Below are positions 54,471-64,000 of a stretch of 64,000 bases of DNA, in pieces. The stretch is taken from assembly GCA_030141605.1 (NCBI GenBank), contig JAQGDQ010001006.1:1-64000 (forward strand). Reading direction: 5' to 3'. Under the pieces are notes generated by a model, which ran no database searches, was not told where the DNA came from, and saw nothing but the letters and a program-made list of their open reading frames with translations. Each line of letters starts with the position of its first letter. Position 1 is the first letter of the stretch. The position numbers and the translations under genes were made by a program. The DNA is from Tubiluchus corallicola. Lineage: Eukaryota; Priapulida; Priapulimorpha; Priapulimorphida; Tubiluchidae.

Positions 54471-56161
54471 TTAATTAGTACTTAATAGGTATAATAATAA
54501 TATATTATACAGTCTTACGTATTTCATTATTAAAAGTTTCTTTCAGTCTACAACAAATTGTTTTTTATAATGCTATCAGTTACTTGTTTTCCTAAAATGA
54601 TGACCTATTAAAGTCTCTCAGTAAAAATTTTCAACATTAAAATTAACGTTATACATATTGTATGAGTCAGCTAAATAGCTCCCAGGAACAAGTGTTTTTT
54701 ACGTTTATTTAAAACCCGAGTTTATATATAGTCTTGATTTGATCTGAACTGATCAATTTATGTCCAATCTGAAATTTATTTATTTTTTATTTATTTTTTG
54801 TTTATTATTATTATTATCACAATCAGTACAATATAATGACATTAAGCACACAGTGACAACAAAATTATCACATCTATTGTATTAAATTGTTATGTTTCAT
54901 ACACTATCGCTATCATAAAAGAATAATTGTACTGCAGTGGGCTAGACAAGCAAAGAAGAAATCACATTTACATACTGCTGCATATTACTGTGATATGCAC
55001 AACCCGAATATAAGATTGGAGTATTTTTAATCACAACATAATATAATTAAAAACATAAGCTGTACTTGCATATACCTGATTACAATGAACACAACTTACT
55101 TTCTTCTAATGCTGTTAATCCGTTAATCAAAGCTACAACCAACAGTGTAAAACATGCAATGCAATACATCATCACTGATTACGTATAAGTTATTGAAACT
55201 TCACACATTTGCACATTTGTGTGTGTCAATACTAATATAAAAGTTCAAAGAAATGTAAACTGCTCACTAATGGTGGTGACTTGTCATGCATCCATCGTAC
55301 GTCTTTTTCATGTTTAATTAACAACACGCGTGTTTACATTATTTTATAACGCAGACCTCCAACCATCATCAGTGAATCCCAGATGGTACATGCCTCACTT
55401 GTTTCTATGGGTTTGATTTTAAATTGAACATTGGCATTTTAGGGAGGTGTAACAGGCCGAGAGGTTACTGTGTTTGCTTAGTGACCAAAGTTAAACAACG
55501 TCGAACCTGACAAGTAACTAAATTGGTAACAGTTATGTTTAATGCTCATTCCATGTAGTTTCGTTTGCGATATTGCCTCAATGAGGGAGGGTCAGATAGT
55601 GTCTCGCCTTGGAGGTATTTTTAGTAAACTCATTTCATGACTGATCCTGTTATTAAGTACAGGAATTAACCAGCCTTCAAAGCGTCAAACTGTAAATAAA
55701 TTCTTGAAACTGATTTGTTATTTCATTTCTAGACACACAAGAATGTTCGCTTGAAAGAATTGCTTCTTCTTAGAAATGTTTCTGGAAGAAAAAATTCACA
55801 GAAAGCTTTTTTTGGACATGAATGTATATATATATATGCAGTTTAGGCTTGCATCTGGTTAAGTGAAAACATATTGAAATCGTAGCGTGCTCTGCAAACT
55901 TTTTTTTGATACAATTAGGAGTATTGGTGCAGAAACCCAAATTTTCAGTCTTCAGTTTTGATAACTTTCCTGGCAAGTTTAGTTTTAAAAAATTGTGTTC
56001 ATTCCATTATTAATTAATCTAATTAAATAAATCTAAACAATTATTCGTACTGTACTAATCAGTACTATACTATTGGTAGATGTTGCAAATAAGTAAGCTG
56101 CAATTGCTAAACAGATCCATATTAGCCGATTTTATGACGAAGTAACAAATTTTCAAGCAGG

Positions 56162-56162
<1 letters not shown>

Positions 56163-56258
<96 letters not shown>

Positions 56259-56275
56259 CATATATATATATATGT
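56163..56275. repeat. TA and GATA microsatellite
   Basis: About 24 TA units, 12 GATA units and a second short TA run. Confidence 0.97.
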
Positions 56276-57412
56276 ATATTATTTTATATTATAGATATAA
56301 AATTTACAAACGTCTATACGCACAATTTCATTCAAACGACATTATTTCAAATTCATTTCATTAATTCATGCAGTTCTTTGTCTTTTTCTTTGGTGAAAAT
56401 AACTTATTTTATCCAATCTATTTGCATTTCCAAGATACAGACGTTAGTGCCCGTCTAACTAGCGAATGGCAAAATTCATGAAACAGCGAAAAACTAGCAG
56501 CGTGAACACAAAATTACTTTTGTGTGGTAATAATTCTTTCACGTAAGTCATTCATTAAAAAAAGTATGTTCCCTGTCAGTATTTTAAACAGTAAATTGTT
56601 TTGAGTTATAGTTTCAGATCGGGTCTGATTTTCTTTTAATTATACATGTACATGTAGTTGTCATTGGAAAGCAAACTTAATAACACAATTTTTAATAGTA
56701 ATCAGGTACTTCATTGTACAATTACTGTGCTAATTCATATTTCTGTACAAGTTTTCTCATGTCACAATAAAGTTTATTGCAACAACAAAACACAGCATTT
56801 AACAAAGATGCCTGGTAATCTTGTAAAAAAGCATCTTGATCCGGTAGCTGGAGTTGCTCTATTGCAACATTACAGGAACTATGCAATTTTTCATTTGCCT
56901 GTTACGATGACGGTACTCTTGCATTCGAATAATAATAATTACATTTATGCATATTAAATACATAGAAAATTACTGTAAATATTTACATCATTTAATTAGT
57001 TATAATCACAACAAAACTGTACACGAAAATTTCATTACTAGAATTAGCAAACCACCTAAATGTAAAAGTAACTTCGTACAGGAGAATTTAGTTTAGTCTT
57101 GGAACAGCTGAAGTAGAAACGTACAGGTAAAGTGTTACCTGTTCCGAGCAAAGATGAACTGGAAGCTGATTCAACTTGTCCATCACCAGAAAGGAGATCT
57201 GATTAGGAAATTATAATTTTTCCTCTCTTTTTGATAAAACTGGGTGACAAAAAATATTTTTTACTCCAAGAAATGAAGAAATGTATAAACTCTCTACATC
57301 TATCGTCTAAATAATTTAATGCCGGTCAGAAAACAGTCACTCTCTCCTTCCCTCGCTCGCTCTTTCTCTCTTTGTAATTCATTCATCCCTCTTTTGGCTC
57401 TCCCTCTCCCCC

Positions 57413-57433
57413 TCCTCTCTCTCTGTCTCTCTC

Positions 57434-57503
<70 letters not shown>

Positions 57504-57527
57504 CCCTCCTCTCTCTCTGTCTCTCTC

Positions 57528-57599
<72 letters not shown>

Positions 57600-57612
57600 C
57601 CTCCCTCCCTCC
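57413..57612. repeat. CT microsatellite
   Basis: Near-pure (CT)n with ctgt and cccc interruptions, ending (CCCT)n. Its complement, a GA tract, lies at 58494-58671 on the other side of the last exon of the STAM-like gene. Confidence 0.97.
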
Positions 57613-57860
57613 CGCTGATTCCAACTACTATATGTGACACTGCAACTCAAAAAAAAACAGTAAATAAAAAATTACATTTATATTACATCTCCTGACAATA
57701 ATGCCCACAAACTGCATTAAATTACACGTTTTTCTGAAACCGAATACTTTCGTAGAAAATGTGGCAATTAATAAACAGTACAAGCAAATATGGCTTCCAT
57801 TAACTCAATTCACCACTTAATATTTAGTAGAAAATCTTTCTCATCTATAAGAATTATCAG

Positions 57861-57866
57861 TTTATT
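57861..57866 (-). terminator. candidate polyadenylation signal of the STAM-like gene
   Basis: TTTATT on the plus strand, AATAAA on the minus strand, about 205 bases after the stop codon. Confidence 0.4.
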
Positions 57867-58071
57867 GTAGGCGAAGGATAATATTGCACAAATCATGAGA
57901 TATTAATACAAGTCTACGTAACATAAGAATCTATTAAAGGTTTAAATATTTGCAAAAAGTTCAAGAAAAAATGAACTAGGACTGCAATGCATTGTCTTCC
58001 GGAAATTCAGGTCATAACTTTGGGACACCCTGTACACTACAAAGCTATACACATTAGAAAAAAGAAGAATT

Positions 58072-58189
58072 TCATAGTAAAGGTTGTTGCTGATATTGTT
58101 GCTGGTTCTGTTGATCTGACACATGATTACTGTAACCAGCAGAGTCAGAACCTGGTGGCGCCATCTCCTGGGGCATTGATGAAGTAGAA
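58072..58189 (-). CDS. Pro/Gln-rich protein, terminal exon (STAM-like)
   Basis: After one base that completes a Ser codon the exon reads STSSMPQEMAPPGSDSAGYS, then NHVSDQQNQQQYQQQPLL and TGA. The acceptor is TTTGTATTTCAG. STAM proteins (ESCRT-0, endosomal sorting of ubiquitinated receptors) end with similar Gln/Tyr-rich tails and a QQPLL-type terminus; only the low-complexity tail is visible, so the assignment is tentative. Confidence 0.6.
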
Positions 58190-58493
58190 CTGAAATACAA
58201 TAAAACTTTAATGCAACGGACAAAAAGAAAAGTTATATATACGAATTTTTGTAAAACAATAGTTTCTTTACACAAATATTTAAAGAAATTGAACTGAAAC
58301 ATGTGCAAATATTCACAAAACTTGGCAATGTCGCGTTATACCACGCTCGTTTGTAACTACAACTTCGTTACAATGCCAACTTTTGGCTTGTAGATTTCCA
58401 TGATATATTAAATGTAACGAATACTGCCATTCTCGCCCATCTCAACCTGCCAACCAGTGACTTGCCAGAAGTTTTTTTTACATAATGAATCAA

Positions 58494-58671
<178 letters not shown>

Positions 58672-58871
58672 TGCAACACTAGGGACCATATCAGTAAAAT
58701 TTTTAAATGCTTTACAAAGGTCACCTATGTTCTTACATTAAGCAGATCAGTAAAAATCACACTTAACTTCTTACAACAAAATTCCACACAGAAAACTGTA
58801 GTTACAAGACAAGAAATGTTTGCTCAAGAATAGAGGATACTGCTAAAGTAACATCAAAAGTAGATTCCTAC

Positions 58872-59008
58872 CTTGGAGCATAATTCATCCCACCAGATGG
58901 CGTTGGCTGTGGAACCGGTTGTTGCGACTGATTGACAACAGAGGGAGCACCGTCTGTTTGTGCTGAGGGCATATAACCTTGTGGACCTATTTGTGGTGGC
59001 CCATAAAT
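58872..59008 (-). CDS. Pro/Gln-rich protein, penultimate exon (STAM-like)
   Basis: Forty-five codons plus two bases: IYGPPQIGPQGYMPSAQTDG, then APSVVNQSQQPVPQPTPSGG and MNYAP. The acceptor is ATCACTTGTAG and the donor AAG|GTAGGA. It joins 58072-58189 in frame. Upstream it would join a phase-0 exon ending QFQTQPQH inside the minisatellite. Confidence 0.65.
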
Positions 59009-59146
59009 CTACAAGTGATATCAAATGTACTGCATCAACAAAGCAGATGGCAGCACTGTAGAAAAATCATTTAATTTCAACAGTTGCTGATTAATAATAT
59101 TAGTAAGTATAAACAATATTGTTATGGAGAATCTATAACTGATAGT

Positions 59147-59920
59147 CAGAGTCGGTGCTAGGCAATACGGAGCCCAATTAGAAAATTGCTAGTGGGGCCG
59201 CTTACCCTACAAATGCTAAAAATTAATGGCTTGTGCTTCGTGTAGTACGTCAGTCTCAGACAAAAATTATTGAGTGTTTGACACTCCGCCATTAGGGAGA
59301 ATGATGTACTAAAAATGGAAATGAGTTTTAATGATTTATTACAAGTCATGATGGTTACTGAGACATTATTTGTGCACAGGCCTTCTAAAAACAGACTTTT
59401 CTGGCTGTTCTATCCGAGAAATCTTTCAAAATCATTTCAAAGTGAAAGGTTTTTGTAATGCCATTTTCTATAGCTTAGTCAAATTATTTAGTCTGTCTTG
59501 TGAAACTGTTGACCATAAGTATGTTTTAATCTGTTTCGAGGGTTTGAAAGCCTTCCCCAAATTAGCAAAATTACAATTAAATGATTATCTAACTAATGCA
59601 TATAGAATTCGCCAATTATCTTTTTTTAAAAAACGAAAATGGTCATGACAACCTGAAATTACAAAACAAACAAAGAAACAATCAGTAAAAAACATTGAAA
59701 CATTCATATACGATGCTACTAGACTGAATGGTTTCACTGCGTTCATAATGTCAAGAAACTTCGTGCACGCTGGACACTTATTAATGCATCATAGTGTCCT
59801 TGACTCGAGCTCGTGTGAGGGGGCCCCCTCTTAGCTGTGCACGCTGGACACTTAATGCATTATAGTGTCCTCGGCTCGAACTCGTGCGAAGGGCCCCCTC
59901 TTAGCACGGGCCCAATTTGA
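59147..59920. mobile_element. possible DNA transposon remnant
   Basis: cggtgctaggcaatacggag at the left and ccccctcttagcacgggccc at the right are imperfect inverted ends. Inside lies a ~64-bp tandem duplication (gtgcacgctggacacttaat...gagctcgtgtgag) at 59764-59908. No transposase could be read. Confidence 0.35.
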
Positions 59921-60234
59921 AGAAATCTGTCTAATTGGATTTCTAATCTGTCTAACTGTCCCTGCCGATAGTTAAAACTGATATTGCCAAACTCTTGATA
60001 ATTACCGTAATCTTATTTAAAAATAAAGATTTGTAACAAAATATATAATTACAAACTGAATAGTTTAACTAAAGCAGTTGTTGATTTTTATCATTGCAGC
60101 CATACAGTCTTATTACTATTGCTGATAGTCTAAAATATCCTATTCCTGGCATTTAACATTATAATTATTATAGCACACTAAGCTTAATATGGTATCTGTT
60201 TATGTATAGCTGAATTTTTTAGAAAAATACAATA

Positions 60235-62161
60235 TACGTACATGTTGAGGCTGTGTTTGAAATTGGTAAGGTAAAAATATAATATACGTACATGTTGAGG
60301 CTGTGTTTGAAATTGGTAAGGTAAAAATATAATATACGTACATGTTGAGGCTGTTTGAAATTGGTAAGGTAAAAATATAATATACGTACATGTTGAGGCT
60401 GTGTTTGAAATTGGTAAGGTAAAAATATAATATACGTACATGTTGAGGCTGTGTTTGAAATTGGTAAGGTAAAAATATAATATACGTACATGTTGAGGCT
60501 GTTTGAAATTGGTAAGGTAAAAATATAATATACGTACGTGTTGAGGCTGTGTTTGAAACTGGTAAGGTAAAAATATAATATACGTCATGTTGAGGCTGTG
60601 TTTGAAATTGGTAAGGTAAAAATATAATATACGTACATGTTGAGCTGTTTGAAATTGGTAAGGTAAAAATATAATATACGTACATGTTGAGGCTGTGTTT
60701 GAAATTGGTAAGGTAAAAATATAATATACGTACGTGTTGAGGCTGTGTTTGAAACTGGTAAGGTAAAAATATAATATACGTACACGTTGAGGCTGTGTTT
60801 GAAATTGGTAAGGTAAAAATATAATATACGTACATGTTGAGGCTGTGTTTGAAATTGGTAAGGTAAAAATATAATATACGTACATGTTGAGGCTGTGTTT
60901 GAAATTGGTAAGGTAAAAATATAATATACGTACATGTTGAGGCTGTGTTTGAAATTGGTAAGGTAAAAATATAATATACGTACGTGTTGAGGCTGTGTTT
61001 GAAATTGGTAAGGTAAAAATATAATATACGTACATGTTGAGGCTGTGTTTGATATTGGTAAGGTAAAAATATGATATACGTACGTGCTGAGGCTGTGTTT
61101 GAAACTGGTAAGGTAAAAATATGATATACGTCATGTTGAGGCTGTGTTTGATATTGGTAAGGTAAAAGTATAATATACGTACATGTTGAGGCTGTGTTTG
61201 AAATTGGTAAGGTAAAAATATAATATACGTACATGTTGAGGCTGTGTTTGAAATTAGTAAGGTAAAAATATAATATACGTACATGTTGAGGCTGTGTTTG
61301 AAACTGGTAAGGTAAAAATATAATATACGTCATGTTGAGGCTGTGTTTGAAATTAGTAAGGTAAAAATATAATATACGTACATGTTGAGGCTGTGTTTGA
61401 AACTGGTAAGGTAAAAATATAATATACGTACATGTTGAGGCTGTGTTTGATATTGGTAAGGTAAAAATATAATATACGTACATGTTGAGGCTGTGTTTGA
61501 TATTGGTAAGGTAAAAATATAATATACGTACATGTTGAGGCTGTGTTTGAAACTGGTAAGGTAAAAATATAATATACGTACACGTTGAGGCTGTGTTTGA
61601 AACTGGTAAGGTAAAAATATAATATACGTACACGTTGAGGCTGTGTTTGAAACTGGTAAGGTAAAAATATGATATACGTCATGTTGAGGCTGTGTTTGAT
61701 ATTGGTAAGGTAAAAGTATAATATACGTACGTGCTGAGGCTGTGTTTGAAATTAGTAAGGTAAAAATATAATATACGTACATGTTAAGGCTGTGTTTGAA
61801 ATTGGTAAGGTAAAAATATAATATACGTACATGTTGAGGCTGTGTTTGATATTGGTAAGGTAAAAATATAATATACGTACATGTTGAGGCTGTGTTTGAA
61901 ATTGGTAAGGTAAAAATATAATATACGCACATGTTGAGGCTGTGTTTGAAATCAGTAAGGTAAAAATATAATATACGTACACGTTGAGGCTGTGTTTGAA
62001 ATTGGTAAGGTAAAAATATAATATACGTACATGTTAAGGCTGTGTTTGAAATTAGTAAGGTAAAAATATAATATACGTACATGTTGAGGCTGTGTTTGAT
62101 ATTGGTAAGGTAAAAATATAATATACGTACATGTTGAGGCTGTGTTTGATATTGGTAAGGT
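60235..62161 (-). repeat. 50-bp minisatellite with exon tail and splice donor, ~38 units
   Basis: On the minus strand each unit reads ccttaccaatttcaaacaca then gcctcaacat|GTACGTATATTATATTTTTA. The GTACGTAT is a strong donor. The bases before it encode YQFQTQPQH, which joins in phase 0 to the exon at 58872-59008. The unit has no stop codon in any of the three minus-strand frames, so long frames (366-477 residues, 50-residue period) cross the array. At 60235 it passes into unique intron; at 62161 it ends abruptly at the inverted duplication. Confidence 0.95.
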
Positions 62162-62615
62162 AAAAATGTTAAAGGCCAATTGCTATTATTTTCAAATCTT
62201 TTACCTGCTTCGGTATGCTGCCATAAACCATAATCCAGTATTAAATGACGTCTTCCTATGCAAAAAATGCTTTAATGAATTACGAAAGTCTGTCAAGAAG
62301 CCACCTGGTGGATAAATCTTAACTTTCTTAGAAATAATAGAACGTCCTAATGACACTAAAATAAATCAAGGGAACACAAGCTCACAGGATGTAACAAGTG
62401 ATAGAACCTTATAGAGAAGAGGGGTGTCGAAAGTAAAAACCTAGAAGTTTGGAGCTCCTTCTTTAACTAAAATCCGTCCCCTTAGACTTACTATCTCTCC
62501 CCGGAGAGCAAATTGCCCCCCATGTCAGAATTACTTCCCCATGTAGCAAACATGTACTCGAGGTGGATATAAACGACCCTCGTTATAAATGACTCTTTTT
62601 GTTTATTAACTTTAG

Positions 62616-62735
62616 GAACTAACGAAATTGCGAAAAGTATCCGTTGCGACATGGAGAAACGACTATCAGCTCTTGGAGAATGCCTCAAGGTATTGAAATG
62701 GCAGTCTGTTGGAATTATTGTTCTAAATCATACAG
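62616..62735 (+). pseudogene. duplicated iGluR-2 exon 2
   Basis: Identical in translation to exon 2 of iGluR-2 (MEKRLSALGECLKVLKWQSV...), with acceptor and donor preserved, but without exon 1 or exons 4-13 on this strand within the window. Confidence 0.9.
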
Positions 62736-62959
62736 GTAATATATTGTTGGTTCATGAAGAAGTTGGTTCATCAATATAATCTGTAAGTAACAAAACAATA
62801 AGACAATTTCTTTGCTATCATGATTAATTGCTAATGAACTTTGATTAGATCTTATGGTAGTCAAATGCTATTACTTCTGTTGGCTGCATTTCAGATTAAA
62901 AGTTCATTCATTCCACAATGCTACAGTGGTTTGTGCAACATACCACTTTTTTATTATAG

Positions 62960-63141
62960 GTAATTGTAATTGTTTGGAGGATATAACAGATTATATTTTC
63001 CAACATGCCAAGGACATGTCTATAACATTGATAAACGACAACCATGAGGCAACATGGGAACTCTTTATGTCGAAGAAGGAAAAAATTAACACCTTTGTGG
63101 TCGTTGGAAACTCACTGAAGTCCTCCAGTCTTGTGGAATTG
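62960..63141 (+). pseudogene. duplicated iGluR-2 exon 3
   Basis: Translates as NCLEDITDYIFQHAKDMSIT through SLKSSSLVEL, as at 52764-52945, and is open with intact splice sites. An orphan exon in this context. Confidence 0.9.
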
Positions 63142-63454
63142 GTAAGTTTTTCTTTTCAAAGAACTTGTAGTTTTGTAAATTGCTTAAGTTGTCCAACGTT
63201 GCAGAATTTATAATATTATTAATGTATAATGTGTGTATTTATATAAAACGGTCTTTCAATATTTTTTCAAAGTTGCTGTAAAAATAAAAATACTTAGATA
63301 ACGTACTAAAAAGTTATAATGCAATTAGACCTATTTATAAATCATTAAAAATTTGCAAAACATTTCCACTGATGCATTAAAATAGTTCTTAAAATGATGA
63401 GTTTTTATTTCCCTGTTAAAAAAATTTAAGTGTAAGTTCTATTGGTAGCTTATT

Positions 63455-64000
63455 GTGGTGTTTTTGCCTTGTTTAAAAACCCACCTATCCCTTGCTACAA
63501 TAAATAATGTCTTCGCTGGAAGCGGACATGTTTGTTTACAAAATCAACTTTGCAACCCGCCGATAGAGGGCGCGCAACAAGGAATCATGCCAATCGAGAG
63601 CTGTTGGGATGTTCGGTAAACCAATTAATTTACCGAAGATTATTTTTGGTAGAGCTTAACAAATTGTTACTATTTGTTAGCTGCAAAATAATTAGAAGAA
63701 AGCAGATGACAAAGTATACAGTAAAATAAGCAATTTAATAGCTTGTTAAGAAGATGCCAATGGAAATAAGTAGCAGTTGCTCAAAACCCTCATTACACAT
63801 GCAGTATGGTATCACTTGGCAACGCGCATGCGCAGAGCACTGCATTTGTGTATAAAAACAAGAGTTTTAGCCGTGATCAATGCCTTTTTGCCCTGCTGTG
63901 ACAAAAGCAGTAAAAACAAAAACCCTGCTGAGATAAAAGCAGTGAAAACCAAACCTGAAATAAAGGTGAGAAATTAAAACTCAAACTTCCAAGTTGAAGG
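63455..64000 (+). promoter_or_regulatory. possible promoter and first exon of an unidentified plus-strand gene
   Basis: A perfect GCGCATGCGC palindrome (63824-63833), the NRF-1 binding core, is followed by TATAAAA (63851-63857). A short frame from an ATG at 63828 (MRRALHLCIKTRVLAVINAF...) stays open to a consensus donor AAG|GTGAGA after 63965. Within it, ctgctgagataaaagcagtg is an internal direct repeat. No family is recognised, and neither the start site nor the coding status is secure. Confidence 0.25.

Larger units (their letters stand above)
46819..55172 (-). pseudogene. ionotropic glutamate receptor, upstream tandem copy (iGluR-2), frameshifted in exon 6
   Basis: Thirteen exons, 5' to 3': 55100-55172, 53170-53289, 52764-52945, 51921-52058, 51601-51699, 51284-51375, 50603-50703, 49748-49838, 48979-49137, 48542-48689, 47814-48034, 47257-47528, 46819-47062. 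Lengths equal those of iGluR-1 except exon 6 (92 instead of 93). The missing base (about 51312-51320) brings a TAA into frame at 51295-51297, ending the product near residue 230, before S1 is complete. All other exons are open: signal peptide MMYCIACFTLLVVALINGL, S1 TVLHERLEVADFTVSYSDS, M3 VYSGNLVAFLT, M4 MADIVGVFVLYISGVVISF. Preserved splice sites elsewhere mean the loss is recent or is a sequencing error. The C-terminal tail (YNHLKFN) differs from iGluR-1. Confidence 0.85.
55173..57860. other. intergenic region between iGluR-2 and the STAM-like gene
   Basis: No exon was found. The part to about 55620 is related to the flank of iGluR-1. Microsatellites lie at 56163-56275 (TA, then GATA) and 57413-57612 (CT). 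Confidence 0.55.
62162..63454. repeat. 1.29-kb inverted duplication, arm B
   Basis: Reverse complement of 52451-53743. The left junction lies inside the 50-bp minisatellite with shared aaaaatg; the right junction follows gtagcttatt. Confidence 0.95.

Noticed and set aside
60184-62179. 366- and 477-residue minus-strand frames as a repeat-protein gene
   Set aside because: The unit is 50 bp, not a multiple of three, and all three frames are open; it lies across a splice donor and is better explained as an intronic array. Retained as a finding because readthrough is possible.
63560-63573. CTCF-like motif CCGATAGAGGGCGC (also GCCCTCTATCGGC at 29978-29990)
   Set aside because: Two short matches with unrelated flanks; base expectation is not negligible and no orientation logic is visible.

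Overview
The window is nuclear DNA of an invertebrate animal, probably marine. Genes have many introns with GT-AG junctions, the background is AT-rich, and micro- and minisatellites, tRNA-derived SINEs, LINE remnants, solo LTRs, MITEs and a hAT element fill the introns. No phylum can be fixed from this sequence. All gene structures below were read by hand from splice sites and reading-frame continuity.

Layout. (1) 1-9.8 kb holds part of the V-ATPase subunit H gene (ATP6V1H). Three consecutive middle exons lie on the minus strand (5487-5390, 3654-3462, 1322-1144). The last three exons lie on the plus strand (7139-7240, 7959-8072, 9655-9730). The one exon expected between the two groups is not in the window, so the locus is either inverted inside the gene or misassembled. 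Large minisatellites occupy the introns. (2) 9.8-18.3 kb is repeat-rich: CRE-like repeats, a SINE, a solo LTR, a TA-flanked MITE, a LINE fragment and a decayed hAT transposon (about 14138-18322). (3) 18.8-32.4 kb is a complete plus-strand gene of six exons, 920 residues, resembling fibrous sheath-interacting protein 2 (FSIP2) at its N-terminus, with a Lys/Glu-rich body and two C-terminal CxxC motifs. (4) 33.7-45.6 kb and 46.8-55.2 kb are two tandem minus-strand ionotropic glutamate receptor genes of 13 exons each. Their exon lengths are identical except for exon 6 of the upstream copy, which has lost one base and is frameshifted. (5) 58-62.2 kb is the 3' end of a minus-strand gene with a Pro/Gln-rich C-terminus, possibly STAM (ESCRT-0), running into a 1.9-kb minisatellite. 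(6) 62162-63454 is a near-perfect inverted copy of 52451-53743, carrying iGluR exons 2 and 3. (7) 63.5-64 kb holds an NRF-1-like promoter motif and perhaps a first exon.

The most unusual feature is a recurring architecture: at four 5' splice sites (two in ATP6V1H, one in the FSIP2-like gene, one in the STAM-like gene) a tandem array starts at or across the exon-intron junction, so every unit repeats a splice donor, and in three cases also a piece of exon tail. The genes have no evident functional link to each other; the shared theme is how their introns are built.
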